Shown here: piece by piece, positions 26,319 to 35,534 of the stretch
Layout: each line of letters begins with the position of its first letter
Position numbering within the stretch: the first letter of the stretch is position 1
Assembly: GCF_900230185.1 (NCBI RefSeq)
Contig: NZ_OCSR01000001.1
Coordinates: 5,022,001 to 5,086,000, forward strand
Length of the DNA stretch: 64,000 nucleotides
Direction: 5' to 3'
Origin: Burkholderia sp. OK233
Lineage (GTDB): Bacteria; Pseudomonadota; Gammaproteobacteria; Burkholderiales; Burkholderiaceae
The notes under the pieces: generated by a model
Seen by the model: only the letters and a program-made list of their open reading frames with translations
The model's database searches: none
What the model was told of the DNA's origin: nothing
Program-made: the position numbers and the translations under genes

Positions 26319-27491
26319 GATCGTTTCCTTAATAAGTAATGTGACAGTGCGAGATTCGTAAGCACGAGCGTATGCAAGCACCTTATTTACTAAGGATGCC
26401 TATTTATGGTGATCGAAACGTCTCGCTGCGGCGTGTGTTGCTTTAACACCTGAAACTGCAGCACCTTGCTGCCGCCCTCGATTGATGACGGATCCTCGGC
26501 GCGCACGAATCCGTCCTCCTGACGAAGGAGGTCACGCGCCCAGGTGATCGATGAGGATCGGCTAGATAGCCAGTTGTCCAGCGAGCTGACCGTTCAGACG
26601 GCCTGCGGGTCGCCTGGTTATGAAGGTCCGAAGGGTCCTGGCATGGAGTTGGTGATCGCGCCAAGCAGCGCCAGTAGCTTTCCCGATTGATGTGCTTCTT
26701 TCGGTGAGCCTCTGCCCCGTTCTGTCCCGCCCGGAATACTCATGGTTAAGACCCCTAAATTATCCGTTGCAACTGTTTCCTTGGCGCATGGCATGGCAAA
26801 TGGTCTTATGCCGATCGCAAGCACCGTTTTTCTTTCTGGCAACATCTTGAGCACTATGTGAGACGATGGCCGCCGAGCTATTCGCATCGAATGCGGTATC
26901 TCCCATTACCAAATCGTGTAATGGAAAGAAAGTTACGTGCTCCCGGGGAACTTTCTCATAGGTCTTTTAATTTGTCTACAAAAAGCCTTTTGCGACATCT
27001 GGGTGTTGCCGGATTCAAAAATTGGCGGACCGGTAACCTATTGCGACTTCGAATGTGAGTCAGAATTTCCTTGCACCTCCTCAACGACCCTGTAATTTTT
27101 TCGCTATTTTTTTAAGTCAGTTTTATGAAACAGTTTTATGAAACAGTTTTATGAAATAATTCTTATTAAAAAATGCAAGACAGATAACGAAGAGACTTCC
27201 GGACTCGCCATTGTTCTAGCGCTCTTGCGAAAATCGCGGAATAAAAATGAACCGCAAATGGAATAGGAATACGTTCGGTGGCGCTATCTTGCAAGGCACT
27301 TTTATTCCCTCTATATCTACCCGCGACCGCTGATGTGCTTTTCGCAGGAAGTAGGAAAGGCATTTATCGATGCGCTTTCCCTTCGTGCCACCTGGCACTT
27401 ATATTCACATGGCCTGCCTCTGCAAAATTCCCCGGTGCTTCGCCCGCTGCTGCAACACAAGTGCGACAGCAGCGGGACACAGACCAATTAC
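26319..27491. other. Intergenic region between the two adhesin genes
   Basis: 1.17 kb with no complete gene. The left 100 bp should hold the promoter of the giant adhesin. One minus-strand frame ending at a TAG at 26392-26390 reads LDNWLSSRSSSITWARDLLR, QEDGFVRAEDPSSIEGGSKV and LQFQVLKQHTPQRDVSITIN; it may be the tail of a lost gene (see findings). The right half (26900-27350) is AT-rich, contains a 13-bp triple repeat and lies downstream of the smaller adhesin. No RNA gene was recognised. Confidence 0.45.
27118..27156. repeat. 13-bp tandem repeat, three copies
   Basis: CAGTTTTATGAAA is repeated exactly three times (27118-27130, 27131-27143, 27144-27156) in the AT-rich gap between the adhesin genes, downstream of the smaller adhesin and about 800 bp upstream of the giant adhesin start. 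The copy number could vary by slippage. Confidence 0.8.
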
Positions 27492-29459
27492 TTACCAACG
27501 GTAGCCAACGCCCGCTCCTGCACCCACGGAACCGTGACCAGAGACACCCGTGGTGACCGAGCCTTTGACCATCCACTTTTGCGTCGCGACCGACAAACCT
27601 ACAGCCATCGCGGACTGTCCGCCGTAGTTGCCGGCTGCGAGTGCTACGACCTTCTCACCCGGCAACACGGCTTGCGGCAAATTCGCCATGGCCATTGCGG
27701 ACGCTGTACCAGCGCTCGCGTCACGGCGATATTTCTGCATGTCGTCGCGAACGCTGTTGATTGCACCATTCAGCTGTCGCACGTTGACTGCATCCGTCGG
27801 AGCCGTACCGTCTGCAACGTTGATAATCTGACGCTCAGCACCCGGCGCACCAACCGAAACCGTGTTGTCCCGATCTGCGACTGAATTTGCACCCAGGGCA
27901 ACCGAATTATTCGCGGTGGCCTGGCTATTGGTGCCGATTGCGGTCGAATCCGTGCCTGTGACTTTCGAATTCGTGCCGATGGCGGTTGCACGCGCAGCCG
28001 TGACGGTCGAGTTCGTGCCGATTGCCGTACCATCCTGACCCGAAACGTTCGAACCGTTGCCGACAGCGGTTCCGTTCGGTACTGACACCACCGAATTTTT
28101 ACCCACTGCGGTGCCGGTATCGTCAGTGGCCGTGCCATTGGAGCCGGATGTCGAGATCGTGTCGACCGTGGTGGTGATTGAGGCCAGATTGGTCGAGAGT
28201 GCCGAAACCTGCGAAGCAATCGAGAAAAGCTGGGAGCCGTTCACCGCGTCCGTGCTGGTGGCGCTGATTTGACCGGCGGCGACATTTTGCAACTGATGTT
28301 CCTGACCGACCGCGCCGATACTCACGACGCCGGTCGGCGTCGCGCCTGCGAAGCCACCGAAGGTGACGCCGTTCAGCGTGACGCTACTCACGTTCGTTGC
28401 CGCACGTGTGACAGCGCCGGAACCGAGCGCCGTCGATTCAGCGGTCGAAGCCACGGCTGCGTTACCGATCGCGATTGAATTTGCGCCCGTCGCCTGTGTG
28501 ACAGTACCCAGCGCAATCGTATTGGCCGATGCAGCATTCGCCCCGAAACCAATCGCGACGGAAGTGTTTGATGATGCGGTTGAAGACTGACCAACTGCAA
28601 TGGCCGATCCCCCGCTCGCCACGCTGGAGTTACCAAGCGCCACCGCGCTACCGCCGCTTGCCGTTGCGGAAAGACCCACTGCCATTGCGCTGTTGCCGCT
28701 GGCGTTCGACCCGGCGCCTACCGCTACGGAATTCACATTAGCTGCCGAGGCATTCTCGCCGATAGCGATTGCGTTCTGGGCGGTTGCCTGTGCACGGGCA
28801 ATTGCAACGCTACCGATCCCGGATGCAACGGAATCCACACCTATGGACGTAGCGTCAGCCGCGCTCGCGTTCGCCTGAAAACCCACCGCCGTTCCGCCAG
28901 CGGCTGAACTATTGGTGCCGACCGCCGTTGAGAACTGAGCAGTAGTGTGTGCCAGAGCACCAATCGCAGTCGAGTCAGCATTAGCCGCGCTCGATCCACC
29001 GCCGAAAGCTACTGCTCTGGTGCCGGTTGCGACCGAATTTGCGCCAACTGCTGTGGCATTCTGGCCGCTTGCAGTTACCGTATCACCCAGAGCGGTTGCG
29101 GCTCCGCCATTAGCGGTGACATTGATCCCGACCGCTGTATTCTGACTGGTGTTGCTCGCATCACCCGCTACAGCGGGATTCGTCCCCCCTGTACTCGCGG
29201 ACGGTGCCGTTGCACCCCCTATCGTTGCAGTCGTCCCACCGACCTCGCCGCCAACGGCAAGGTTATCTGCATGTGCATATCCAGCCGAGAGCGTGAGCGC
29301 CGTGAGTACAGCCAGTGCAACTTTCGACTTCAGTGGACTACCACCCTGCCCCATTTCCGCTTGTCCCGCTTCGCCCTGCACGCCGCGCTGCGTCTCGGCT
29401 GCCGCGACCAGCGCGCCAACTCGACGATTCCAAACCAACTTATATCGGCTCTTGTTCAT
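27492..29459 (-). CDS. Trimeric autotransporter adhesin, smaller paralogue
   Basis: 655-aa YadA-type autotransporter. The N-terminus MNKSRYKLVWNRRVGALVAA is an ESPR-type extended signal; the hydrophobic core VALAVLTALTLSAGYAHA ends in an AxA-like cleavage site. The passenger (about 70-550) consists of head repeats (SAVGTNSSAAGGTAVGFQAN and similar) and one clear neck VAAGQISATSTDAVNGSQLF. The anchor ends in GYRW, with NVRQLNGAINSVRDDMQKYR as the coiled-coil stalk before the four-strand barrel. It lies upstream of, and in the same direction as, the giant adhesin, and is divergent from the receiver-AraC gene at 29735, which may regulate it. Confidence 0.92.
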   Translation of the reverse strand: MNKSRYKLVWNRRVGALVAAAETQRGVQGEAGQAEMGQGGSPLKSKVALAVLTALTLSAGYAHADNLAVGGEVGGTTATIGGATAPSASTGGTNPAVAGDASNTSQNTAVGINVTANGGAATALGDTVTASGQNATAVGANSVATGTRAVAFGGGSSAANADSTAIGALAHTTAQFSTAVGTNSSAAGGTAVGFQANASAADATSIGVDSVASGIGSVAIARAQATAQNAIAIGENASAANVNSVAVGAGSNASGNSAMAVGLSATASGGSAVALGNSSVASGGSAIAVGQSSTASSNTSVAIGFGANAASANTIALGTVTQATGANSIAIGNAAVASTAESTALGSGAVTRAATNVSSVTLNGVTFGGFAGATPTGVVSIGAVGQEHQLQNVAAGQISATSTDAVNGSQLFSIASQVSALSTNLASITTTVDTISTSGSNGTATDDTGTAVGKNSVVSVPNGTAVGNGSNVSGQDGTAIGTNSTVTAARATAIGTNSKVTGTDSTAIGTNSQATANNSVALGANSVADRDNTVSVGAPGAERQIINVADGTAPTDAVNVRQLNGAINSVRDDMQKYRRDASAGTASAMAMANLPQAVLPGEKVVALAAGNYGGQSAMAVGLSVATQKWMVKGSVTTGVSGHGSVGAGAGVGYRW

Positions 29460-29734
29460 TACGTTCCGCTCTCACTTGTCTGATAGTCAATAAAGGGATT
29501 CATATCTGGTCTCCGTCACGCTCTACCGTGGGATTCACGCCACTGATGCCTATGCTTACGAATGCATGAATTAGCAACTTTGTGTAAGGACGCGAGGAAT
29601 TATGGGCAGCGTTATTGCGTCAATCGTTTTGCCGGAGGGACGAAATGCTTTGCCGGAGGGAAAATTCTTTTGCTATCCGTGTGGAAACCGCTCGATTTAA
29701 ATTGAATTAACAATCTGGTACGCTTCGCGGCTTT
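29460..29734. other. Divergent promoter region, adhesin and regulator
   Basis: 275 bp between the starts of the smaller adhesin and the receiver-AraC regulator. It must contain promoters for both. The only clear structure is the 13-bp direct repeat at 29628-29661, listed separately. The last 40 bp before the regulator (around 29690) are AT-rich. Confidence 0.5.
29628..29661. promoter_or_regulatory. Direct repeat with 21-bp period, candidate AraC-type site
   Basis: TTTGCCGGAGGGA occurs exactly at 29628-29640 and 29649-29661, start-to-start 21 bp (two helical turns). AraC-family proteins typically bind direct repeats spaced by 21 bp. The neighbouring regulator gene encodes such a DNA-binding domain. 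The site lies about 75-105 bp upstream of that gene and about 170 bp upstream of the adhesin start, so it could serve either promoter. Confidence 0.55.
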
Positions 29735-30634
29735 ATGCTGGCGACCGATCTCCGCAAGTCTCAAGCTGCGCAATCAGCCGCCGTTAACCAGGAACGTTAC
29801 CCGTCAGCTCCTTTCGCCTACACGATGCCGCCCCGAAACACTGCCCTCACGGATGCCCATCTTCTTGTGGTAGACGACCAGCCGGACCAGCTTCGATTGC
29901 TAATCGATGTGCTGCGCAACGCTGGATGCCGGATCAGCGTCGGATTCGATGGGTCACAGGCGTATCAACGAGCACTGGCGATTTCACCCGACCTGATCCT
30001 GATGGACGTACGGATGCCGCGGATGGATGGATTCGCCGCCTGCCGGCTTCTTGCCGCGGACCCCCGCACGTCTGCGATTCCCGTCATATTTCTCACTGTG
30101 GCCGGTGATCTCCACGAGCGCATCAACGGTCTTGAAATCGGTGGCGTGGACTACGTGCTCAAGCCATTCGAGGCGGACGAGGTACTTGCCCGGATTCGCG
30201 TTCACCTCGCCCGGACACGCGGCAACCGGTATACCGGAGATGAGGTAACCACTTCGGATTTCACAGGCAACAGCGTCATCGTTCGCGCGGCCATTCGACA
30301 TTTGTCGCAAAGGCTGAACGATGCGCCAACGGTCGAACAACTCGCCCGCCTGGTGGGGACCAATGAAAAAAGACTGTCGCGTGCGTTTAGGGACAACCTT
30401 GGCAAGACGGTATTCGAGTATCTCCGGGACGAGCGCCTGCGGATTGCACAAAAGCTGTTGAGCAGCACGTCATTGAGTATCGCCAGCATCGCCGAAGAAA
30501 TTGGTTTTTCCAGTGCCGCGAATTTCGCCACGGCGTTTCGCGAGCGATTCGGTATGCCCCCGTCAACCTATCGGGAGGAATTTCGCAGTAGGGATCTGGC
30601 TGACACCGTGGAATCCGCCCTCGAGGCAGAGTGA
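29735..30634 (+). CDS. Response regulator with AraC-type DNA-binding domain
   Basis: 299-aa two-component output protein. The receiver domain (about 40-160) has the acidic pair in LLVVDDQPDQL, phospho-acceptor Asp91 in LILMDVRMPRMDG, the Thr in VIFLTVAGD and Lys in VDYVLKPFEADE. The C-terminal 100 residues are an AraC/XylS double helix-turn-helix (APTVEQLARLVGTNEKRLSR and SIASIAEEIGFSSAANFATA). An alternative start is the ATG at 29825 (MPPRNTALTD), which is closer to the domain. It is followed after 7 nt by its probable kinase. The position next to two adhesin genes suggests it controls surface attachment. Confidence 0.92.
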   Translation: MLATDLRKSQAAQSAAVNQERYPSAPFAYTMPPRNTALTDAHLLVVDDQPDQLRLLIDVLRNAGCRISVGFDGSQAYQRALAISPDLILMDVRMPRMDGFAACRLLAADPRTSAIPVIFLTVAGDLHERINGLEIGGVDYVLKPFEADEVLARIRVHLARTRGNRYTGDEVTTSDFTGNSVIVRAAIRHLSQRLNDAPTVEQLARLVGTNEKRLSRAFRDNLGKTVFEYLRDERLRIAQKLLSSTSLSIASIAEEIGFSSAANFATAFRERFGMPPSTYREEFRSRDLADTVESALEAE

Positions 30635-30641
30635 CGACATC

Positions 30642-32957
30642 ATGACTGCGACTCGGTGGCTCCGCTTACTGTTCTTGTGTTTGAGCTGGTGGACCACCCA
30701 TTCGTTGGCCGTCGGTCTCGACACCTCTGTGGCACGGACACAAGAAGTTCCCGCCCCGGACCTGGTGCAGGTATTCGAAGACGTCTCGGGCAAGATGAAC
30801 CTGGACGATATCCTCACACTGTCCGCGCGAGCCACGCCAGGCTTCCTTCCCATTCAGCGGAGTCGATTGACACCAGGTTTCACCCGCTCGGCATGGTGGC
30901 TGCGCGTGTCGGTGAGCAACGGTGGCTCAACAGCCCTCCCGCTCGTGCTCGTGTTCCAGGACGCGCGCCTCCAGAAAGTGGACTTTTACACCGGGCACAG
31001 CGGCCACTGGACACATGACGGCATCGATCCCGCCAGCCTCGCGTCCCAGTCGTTTTCGTCGCGGTATCGGTTGGTGGATTTCACGCTCGCTCCCGGTGAA
31101 CGGCGCCTTTTTCTCATCCGGGCAGCCAGCGATACCGCACTCACGCTCGAACCGAGACTGTATTCCGCAGCGGCATACGACGCGCTGGAGAAACGCGCAG
31201 CGCTCTGGGACGGCGGATTGATTGGCGGCACGCTCGCACTGGCGTGGTGCGCGCTGCTCATCGCCTATTTTTCCCGCAGTGTCTCGTTTCTCGTGCTGGC
31301 CGCCCTTTGCGTCATGACAGCGCTATTCGAAGCTGCGGATCGCGGCTATACGAAGCTATATCTGTGGCCTTTCGCGACCGAGTGGAGTGCGAGAAGTGTG
31401 ACGGTGCTCGGATGTACTGCCGTGCTGCTGTTCATTGTCTTCATCCTGCGCATCTCTCGCAGCGAAAAAGCAAACCTGCCTGCGCGCTACATACTGTTCG
31501 GGTTTGCGTTGCTGGAGTGCGTCGCAGCAATAGGCGCCGCATTCGGCAATCTGTTCGTGTTCGCGCAAGTCGGCGTGTATGTCAATGCACTGTTCGGTGT
31601 CTTCACGGTGATTATCGCTGCACGCCTCGCGCGTCAGTCGACCCCCACCGCGCGGATCATGCTGCTCGTCATGATCTTCTCGCTGTTCAGCTTTGCGTTG
31701 CGCATGCTCGAAACGCTCGGGCCCTTGCCGACAGCTCTCGCCTGGCTGAAGTCCGACATTCATCCGAACCCCGTCGTTGCAATTATTGGGTTAGCCACCA
31801 ACCTGATTGTGCTCGCAGCGTGGATAAACCACGTCGGAAAGCAGCGAATCGCGGCAAGAACCGAACTCGCAGACTGGCAAAGAACCGAACGCGATCGACT
31901 CCGCGAACAGGTTGCGCAGCGCACATTAGAGCTGAACGATGCATTGCTTTACGCTGAGGAGAAAAACCAGCAACTGATCGAAACCTTGGGTTATGTCAGT
32001 CATGACCTCCGCGCACCGCTTGCTACGATCACGGGTTATGCCAGACAGTTGCGGGAACTGGCGGATTCCAGGCAGGCGAGACCGATCCAGGCAATCGAGC
32101 GCAGCGTGAACTATCAACTCGGCCTGATCGACGAACTGGTCGGGTACGCGAAAACCGAATTGCAGCCGCTGGATATCGCCCCGGTCGCAACCAACCTGCC
32201 GGCGCTGCTCGATGACATTGCCGAATACGCAGTCGCACTTTGCGCGCAGCTAAACAACCAGTTCAAGTATCAGGCACTGACGTCGCTGCCCCGTCGACTG
32301 ACGATTGACGGGCGCCGGTTGCAGCAGGTATTGCTCAACCTGCTGTCGAACGCATCGAAGTTCACCCGCGACGGCTTCGTTACGATGACGGTGAGCGCGC
32401 GCCTGCAGGACGATCAATGGCATATGGGTTTTGAAGTCGTCGACACCGGCATCGGCATCGACATCGAAGCGCAATCGACACTCTTTACGGCTTTTCGCCA
32501 GATACAGGCGGTGAACAGTAGCACTGGCCTCGGCCTCATTATTGCGCAGCGCATTGTCAACACCATGGGCGGCGACTTGCGCGTGTCAAGTGCGCCGCAT
32601 CGCGGCACCTCGTTTACCTTCGAACTCATCGTTCCATTTGCGGAAGATGAGGATGCGTTGCCGTCGAACGTCGTAGAGCATCCTTCCGGCGGTTCTGCTC
32701 CTATTCGCTCACAACGCAAACACGGGTTCGCCGTTGCCGTTCCTCCAGAGAGCGATCGCCGGGAACTGGCCGTTCTTGCGAAGGACGGACGCCTGACTGA
32801 CATAGAGCGATGGATAGAAAACATGATCAACGCTCACCCCACATGCACCGCGTTTCTGACTGAAATGCGTCATTGCCTCGAAGCCCTGGATTTCGCTGGC
32901 ATCGAGGCTCTCGCGCTCGCACCGCACGAAACATACGACGTCTCGCGCCCCTGGTAA
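30642..32957 (+). CDS. Sensor histidine kinase with 7TMR-DISM sensory module
   Basis: 771-aa inner-membrane kinase. A signal peptide (LLFLCLSWWTTHSLA) is followed by a periplasmic 7TMR-DISMED2-type beta-sandwich (about 40-180), seven membrane helices (about 190-405), a short coiled coil, HisKA (phospho-His near 454 in YVSHDLRAPLATITGYARQL) and HATPase (NLLSNASKFT, VDTGIGID, STGLGLIIAQRIV). The C-terminal 80 residues are helical (LAKDGRLTDIERWIENMINA) and common to this kinase group. The DISMED domain is related to carbohydrate-binding folds, so an extracellular sugar or cell-wall ligand is plausible. The ATG at 30642 is 7 nt after the regulator stop; the longer upstream frame is not used. Confidence 0.92.
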   Translation: MTATRWLRLLFLCLSWWTTHSLAVGLDTSVARTQEVPAPDLVQVFEDVSGKMNLDDILTLSARATPGFLPIQRSRLTPGFTRSAWWLRVSVSNGGSTALPLVLVFQDARLQKVDFYTGHSGHWTHDGIDPASLASQSFSSRYRLVDFTLAPGERRLFLIRAASDTALTLEPRLYSAAAYDALEKRAALWDGGLIGGTLALAWCALLIAYFSRSVSFLVLAALCVMTALFEAADRGYTKLYLWPFATEWSARSVTVLGCTAVLLFIVFILRISRSEKANLPARYILFGFALLECVAAIGAAFGNLFVFAQVGVYVNALFGVFTVIIAARLARQSTPTARIMLLVMIFSLFSFALRMLETLGPLPTALAWLKSDIHPNPVVAIIGLATNLIVLAAWINHVGKQRIAARTELADWQRTERDRLREQVAQRTLELNDALLYAEEKNQQLIETLGYVSHDLRAPLATITGYARQLRELADSRQARPIQAIERSVNYQLGLIDELVGYAKTELQPLDIAPVATNLPALLDDIAEYAVALCAQLNNQFKYQALTSLPRRLTIDGRRLQQVLLNLLSNASKFTRDGFVTMTVSARLQDDQWHMGFEVVDTGIGIDIEAQSTLFTAFRQIQAVNSSTGLGLIIAQRIVNTMGGDLRVSSAPHRGTSFTFELIVPFAEDEDALPSNVVEHPSGGSAPIRSQRKHGFAVAVPPESDRRELAVLAKDGRLTDIERWIENMINAHPTCTAFLTEMRHCLEALDFAGIEALALAPHETYDVSRPW

Positions 32958-33154
32958 TGGAGCCTGGCTGTTTTCAAGCTGGTGCAACTTTCGGCCGATA
33001 TCCTCGAAACACGCCTGCGCAACGCAACGAAGAGAGACACGCCACTGAAGCGTGTGACGCTCACTGGGGAAAAATGAGGCGGCGGCCGGGCGGCTGTCGC
33101 TCCTTGATAAACGGGCCGGCCGAGCAGGCTGCCAGCAAAACGGAGCAGCAGAAG

Positions 33155-35377
33155 ATGTCGTGGACAACGGGCACGAGGCAGCGTGCGATCACACTCACAG
33201 TCACAGTCAAGGGGATATTTTGCGCAGCGGCTGCGGGCCATGCGTACGCGCAGGTGACACAACCAGCGAACGACACGCAAGCGAAAAGCGTCGCGGTACA
33301 GGCCGATGTGAAACCCGGCGTCACGCTGCCGGAGATCAAAGTGAAAGACTTGGCAAACGTGGCGTCAATCGGGCTCGTCGGCAAACGCACCGCGACCGGC
33401 ACGAAGACCGACACACCGATCATCGAGATTCCTCAAACGATCAACGTCGTCACTGCGCAGCAGATCGAAATGACCGGCGCGACCGACCTCAACCAGGCGC
33501 TGCGCTACGTGCCAGGCTTCGCATCATTTGGATCCGACAGCCGCACAGATCTGTATGCGGTGCTGCGCGGTTTTACTCCCACCTTGTTCATCGACGGATT
33601 GCAAGCGCCGAATACAACACCCATCGCGAGTTGGCGGGTCGACCCGTACATGATCGACAGCATCACTGTGCTACGCGGGCCAACGTCGGTTCTGTATGGG
33701 GCAGGAGATCCGGGCGCGATCGTCGACGTGCAAACCAGGCAGGCCAACGGCGAGCGCGTGCGCGAGGTGGGCGTGCAGGTCGGCAATTACGCGCGCAAGC
33801 AGATAATGTTCGACATCGGCGACAGGCTCGACGCCGACGGGAAGTACGCGTATCGCTTCGTTGGCGACGCGCGCGACGGCAACGCGGTGACCGGACCGAA
33901 TGCGGACCAGCGTGTCGCGCTTGCGCCGTCGTTTCGCTGGCGACCGGATTCTGGCACCTCGCTGACGCTCACGGCGACCTACCTGCAGGACTGGAATGAT
34001 ATTTCGCACAACTTCCTGCCCGCGCAGGGCACCGTAGTGCCAAACCCGAATGGGCAGTTGTCGCATGACGTCTACACGGGAGAACCGACATTCAATGACT
34101 ACCGCAAGAAGCAGTGGTCGCTCGGCTACCAGTTCTCGCACGACCTCAATTCCATCTGGACTTTAAGCCAGAACCTGCGCTGGATGCACTTGTCGCTCAG
34201 CGACGCGTCGGTCTTTGGCGGTGGTCTTGCCGAGGGCAGCACGACCGATATCACACGTTACGCAGGGCTGTTTCAGCCAAACTACAGCCGCTTCGACATC
34301 GACAACAGCGCGCAGGCGCGTTTCGGTACTGGGCAGCTCGAGCATATTGTGCTGCTCGGCTTTCAGTACAACCGGCAGACGACGACCGACAGCGTGTGGC
34401 TCGCGCTGGCGCCGGAGCTAAACCTCTACAACCCGGTCTACACGCCGGTCACGACCGCGATCTTTTCGGGCCCGACGTCGCTCGGCCGCCAGGACCAGTA
34501 CACAACGATGAACACGTTCGGCGTGTACGCGCAGGACCAGGTCAAATGGAATCGCTGGACCCTGACGCTCGGCGGCCGCGAGGATTGGGTCAACACGCTC
34601 CTGGACGACCACGAGGCCCACACGCAGACGAACCAGGATGTCAGCGCGTTCTCGGGCCGCGTCGGCCTCACGTACCAGGGTGACTACGGGCTGTCACCGT
34701 ACGTCGGCTATTCGACATCGTTCAATCCAGTCATCGGCGTGAAGATGTTCGGCGGCGGATTGCCCGAGCCGACGCGCGGCAGGCAGATCGAGGCGGGCCT
34801 GCGCTGGCAGCCGCCCCGCAAAAACCTGATGTTGAGCGCAGCCGTCTATCAGATCAACCAGACGAACGTCGTGACGCCGGCACCGACGAATCTCGATCCG
34901 ACAGGAACGTCTTCCGTGCAGACCGGAGAGGTGCGTTCGCGCGGTATCGAGCTGAGCGCGGTCGGAAACGTGACGCGCGAACTCTCCATTATCGCGTCGT
35001 ACATCTATCAGGACGTGAAGAACGTAAAGGCAAACGACGCGTCGCTGAACAACTGGCCGGTGGACATTCCTCGCCCTCGCCAGATGGCGTCGCTGTGGAC
35101 CGACTGGACATGGCATACAGGAGCGCTTGCCGGCTTCGGGATTGGTGGTGGGATCCGTTACCAGAGTGCGTCCGCGGGTGCGCCAGACAACTCGCTGACA
35201 GTCGCAAGCTATACGCTGTACGACGCGGCACTGCACTATCAGACCCGCAACTGGCGTTTCATGCTGAACGCGGCAAACCTGTTCGACCGCCACTACATCA
35301 GCGGCTGTCAATCGTACTCGGTCTGCGCATTCGGCAACGGGCGAACCCTGCTAGCCAACGCGAAATACACCTGGTAG
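33155..35377 (+). CDS. TonB-dependent siderophore receptor
   Basis: 740-aa outer-membrane receptor. The signal peptide region is TVTVKGIFCAAAAGHAYAQV. A plug domain (about 90-220) contains IEIPQTINVVTAQQIEMTGA and the motif LRGPTSVLYGAGDPGAIVDV, characteristic of the FhuA/FpvA siderophore branch. A 22-strand barrel follows and ends in the aromatic YTW. The frame is open far upstream, but the residues before 33155 overlap the end of the kinase gene in other frames. The ATG at 33155 immediately precedes the signal sequence. No siderophore synthesis or FecIR-type genes are adjacent, so it probably takes up a xenosiderophore. No Fur box was identified with confidence. Confidence 0.92.
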   Translation: MSWTTGTRQRAITLTVTVKGIFCAAAAGHAYAQVTQPANDTQAKSVAVQADVKPGVTLPEIKVKDLANVASIGLVGKRTATGTKTDTPIIEIPQTINVVTAQQIEMTGATDLNQALRYVPGFASFGSDSRTDLYAVLRGFTPTLFIDGLQAPNTTPIASWRVDPYMIDSITVLRGPTSVLYGAGDPGAIVDVQTRQANGERVREVGVQVGNYARKQIMFDIGDRLDADGKYAYRFVGDARDGNAVTGPNADQRVALAPSFRWRPDSGTSLTLTATYLQDWNDISHNFLPAQGTVVPNPNGQLSHDVYTGEPTFNDYRKKQWSLGYQFSHDLNSIWTLSQNLRWMHLSLSDASVFGGGLAEGSTTDITRYAGLFQPNYSRFDIDNSAQARFGTGQLEHIVLLGFQYNRQTTTDSVWLALAPELNLYNPVYTPVTTAIFSGPTSLGRQDQYTTMNTFGVYAQDQVKWNRWTLTLGGREDWVNTLLDDHEAHTQTNQDVSAFSGRVGLTYQGDYGLSPYVGYSTSFNPVIGVKMFGGGLPEPTRGRQIEAGLRWQPPRKNLMLSAAVYQINQTNVVTPAPTNLDPTGTSSVQTGEVRSRGIELSAVGNVTRELSIIASYIYQDVKNVKANDASLNNWPVDIPRPRQMASLWTDWTWHTGALAGFGIGGGIRYQSASAGAPDNSLTVASYTLYDAALHYQTRNWRFMLNAANLFDRHYISGCQSYSVCAFGNGRTLLANAKYTW

Positions 35378-35477
35378 TAAGACGTCCCCGATTTTGGGGT
35401 GGCTTCAGCGGACGTTCAAGATGCTCGCCCCCGCCGGCGTCTTTGAGCTTTCAACGCCGATAAGACTGGCTTGGACC

Positions 35478-35507
35478 TCTGAACGTCATGTTCAGAAGTT
35501 TTATTTA
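35478..35507 (+). terminator. Intrinsic terminator after the TonB receptor
   Basis: TCTGAAC at 35478-35484 and GTTCAGA at 35490-35496 form a 7-bp stem with a 5-nt loop, followed by AGTTTTATTTA. The stem is short but the T-rich tail fits a rho-independent terminator. It lies 100 bp downstream of the receptor gene and 28 bp from the end of the convergent AraC gene. Confidence 0.55.
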
Positions 35508-35534
35508 TAGTGCTAACAAAGTCTGACAGCAGAA

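Noticed and set aside
33061..33423. Minus-strand frames under the start of the TonB receptor
   Set aside because: Shadow of the receptor coding sequence; the opposite strand has signal peptide and plug motifs.
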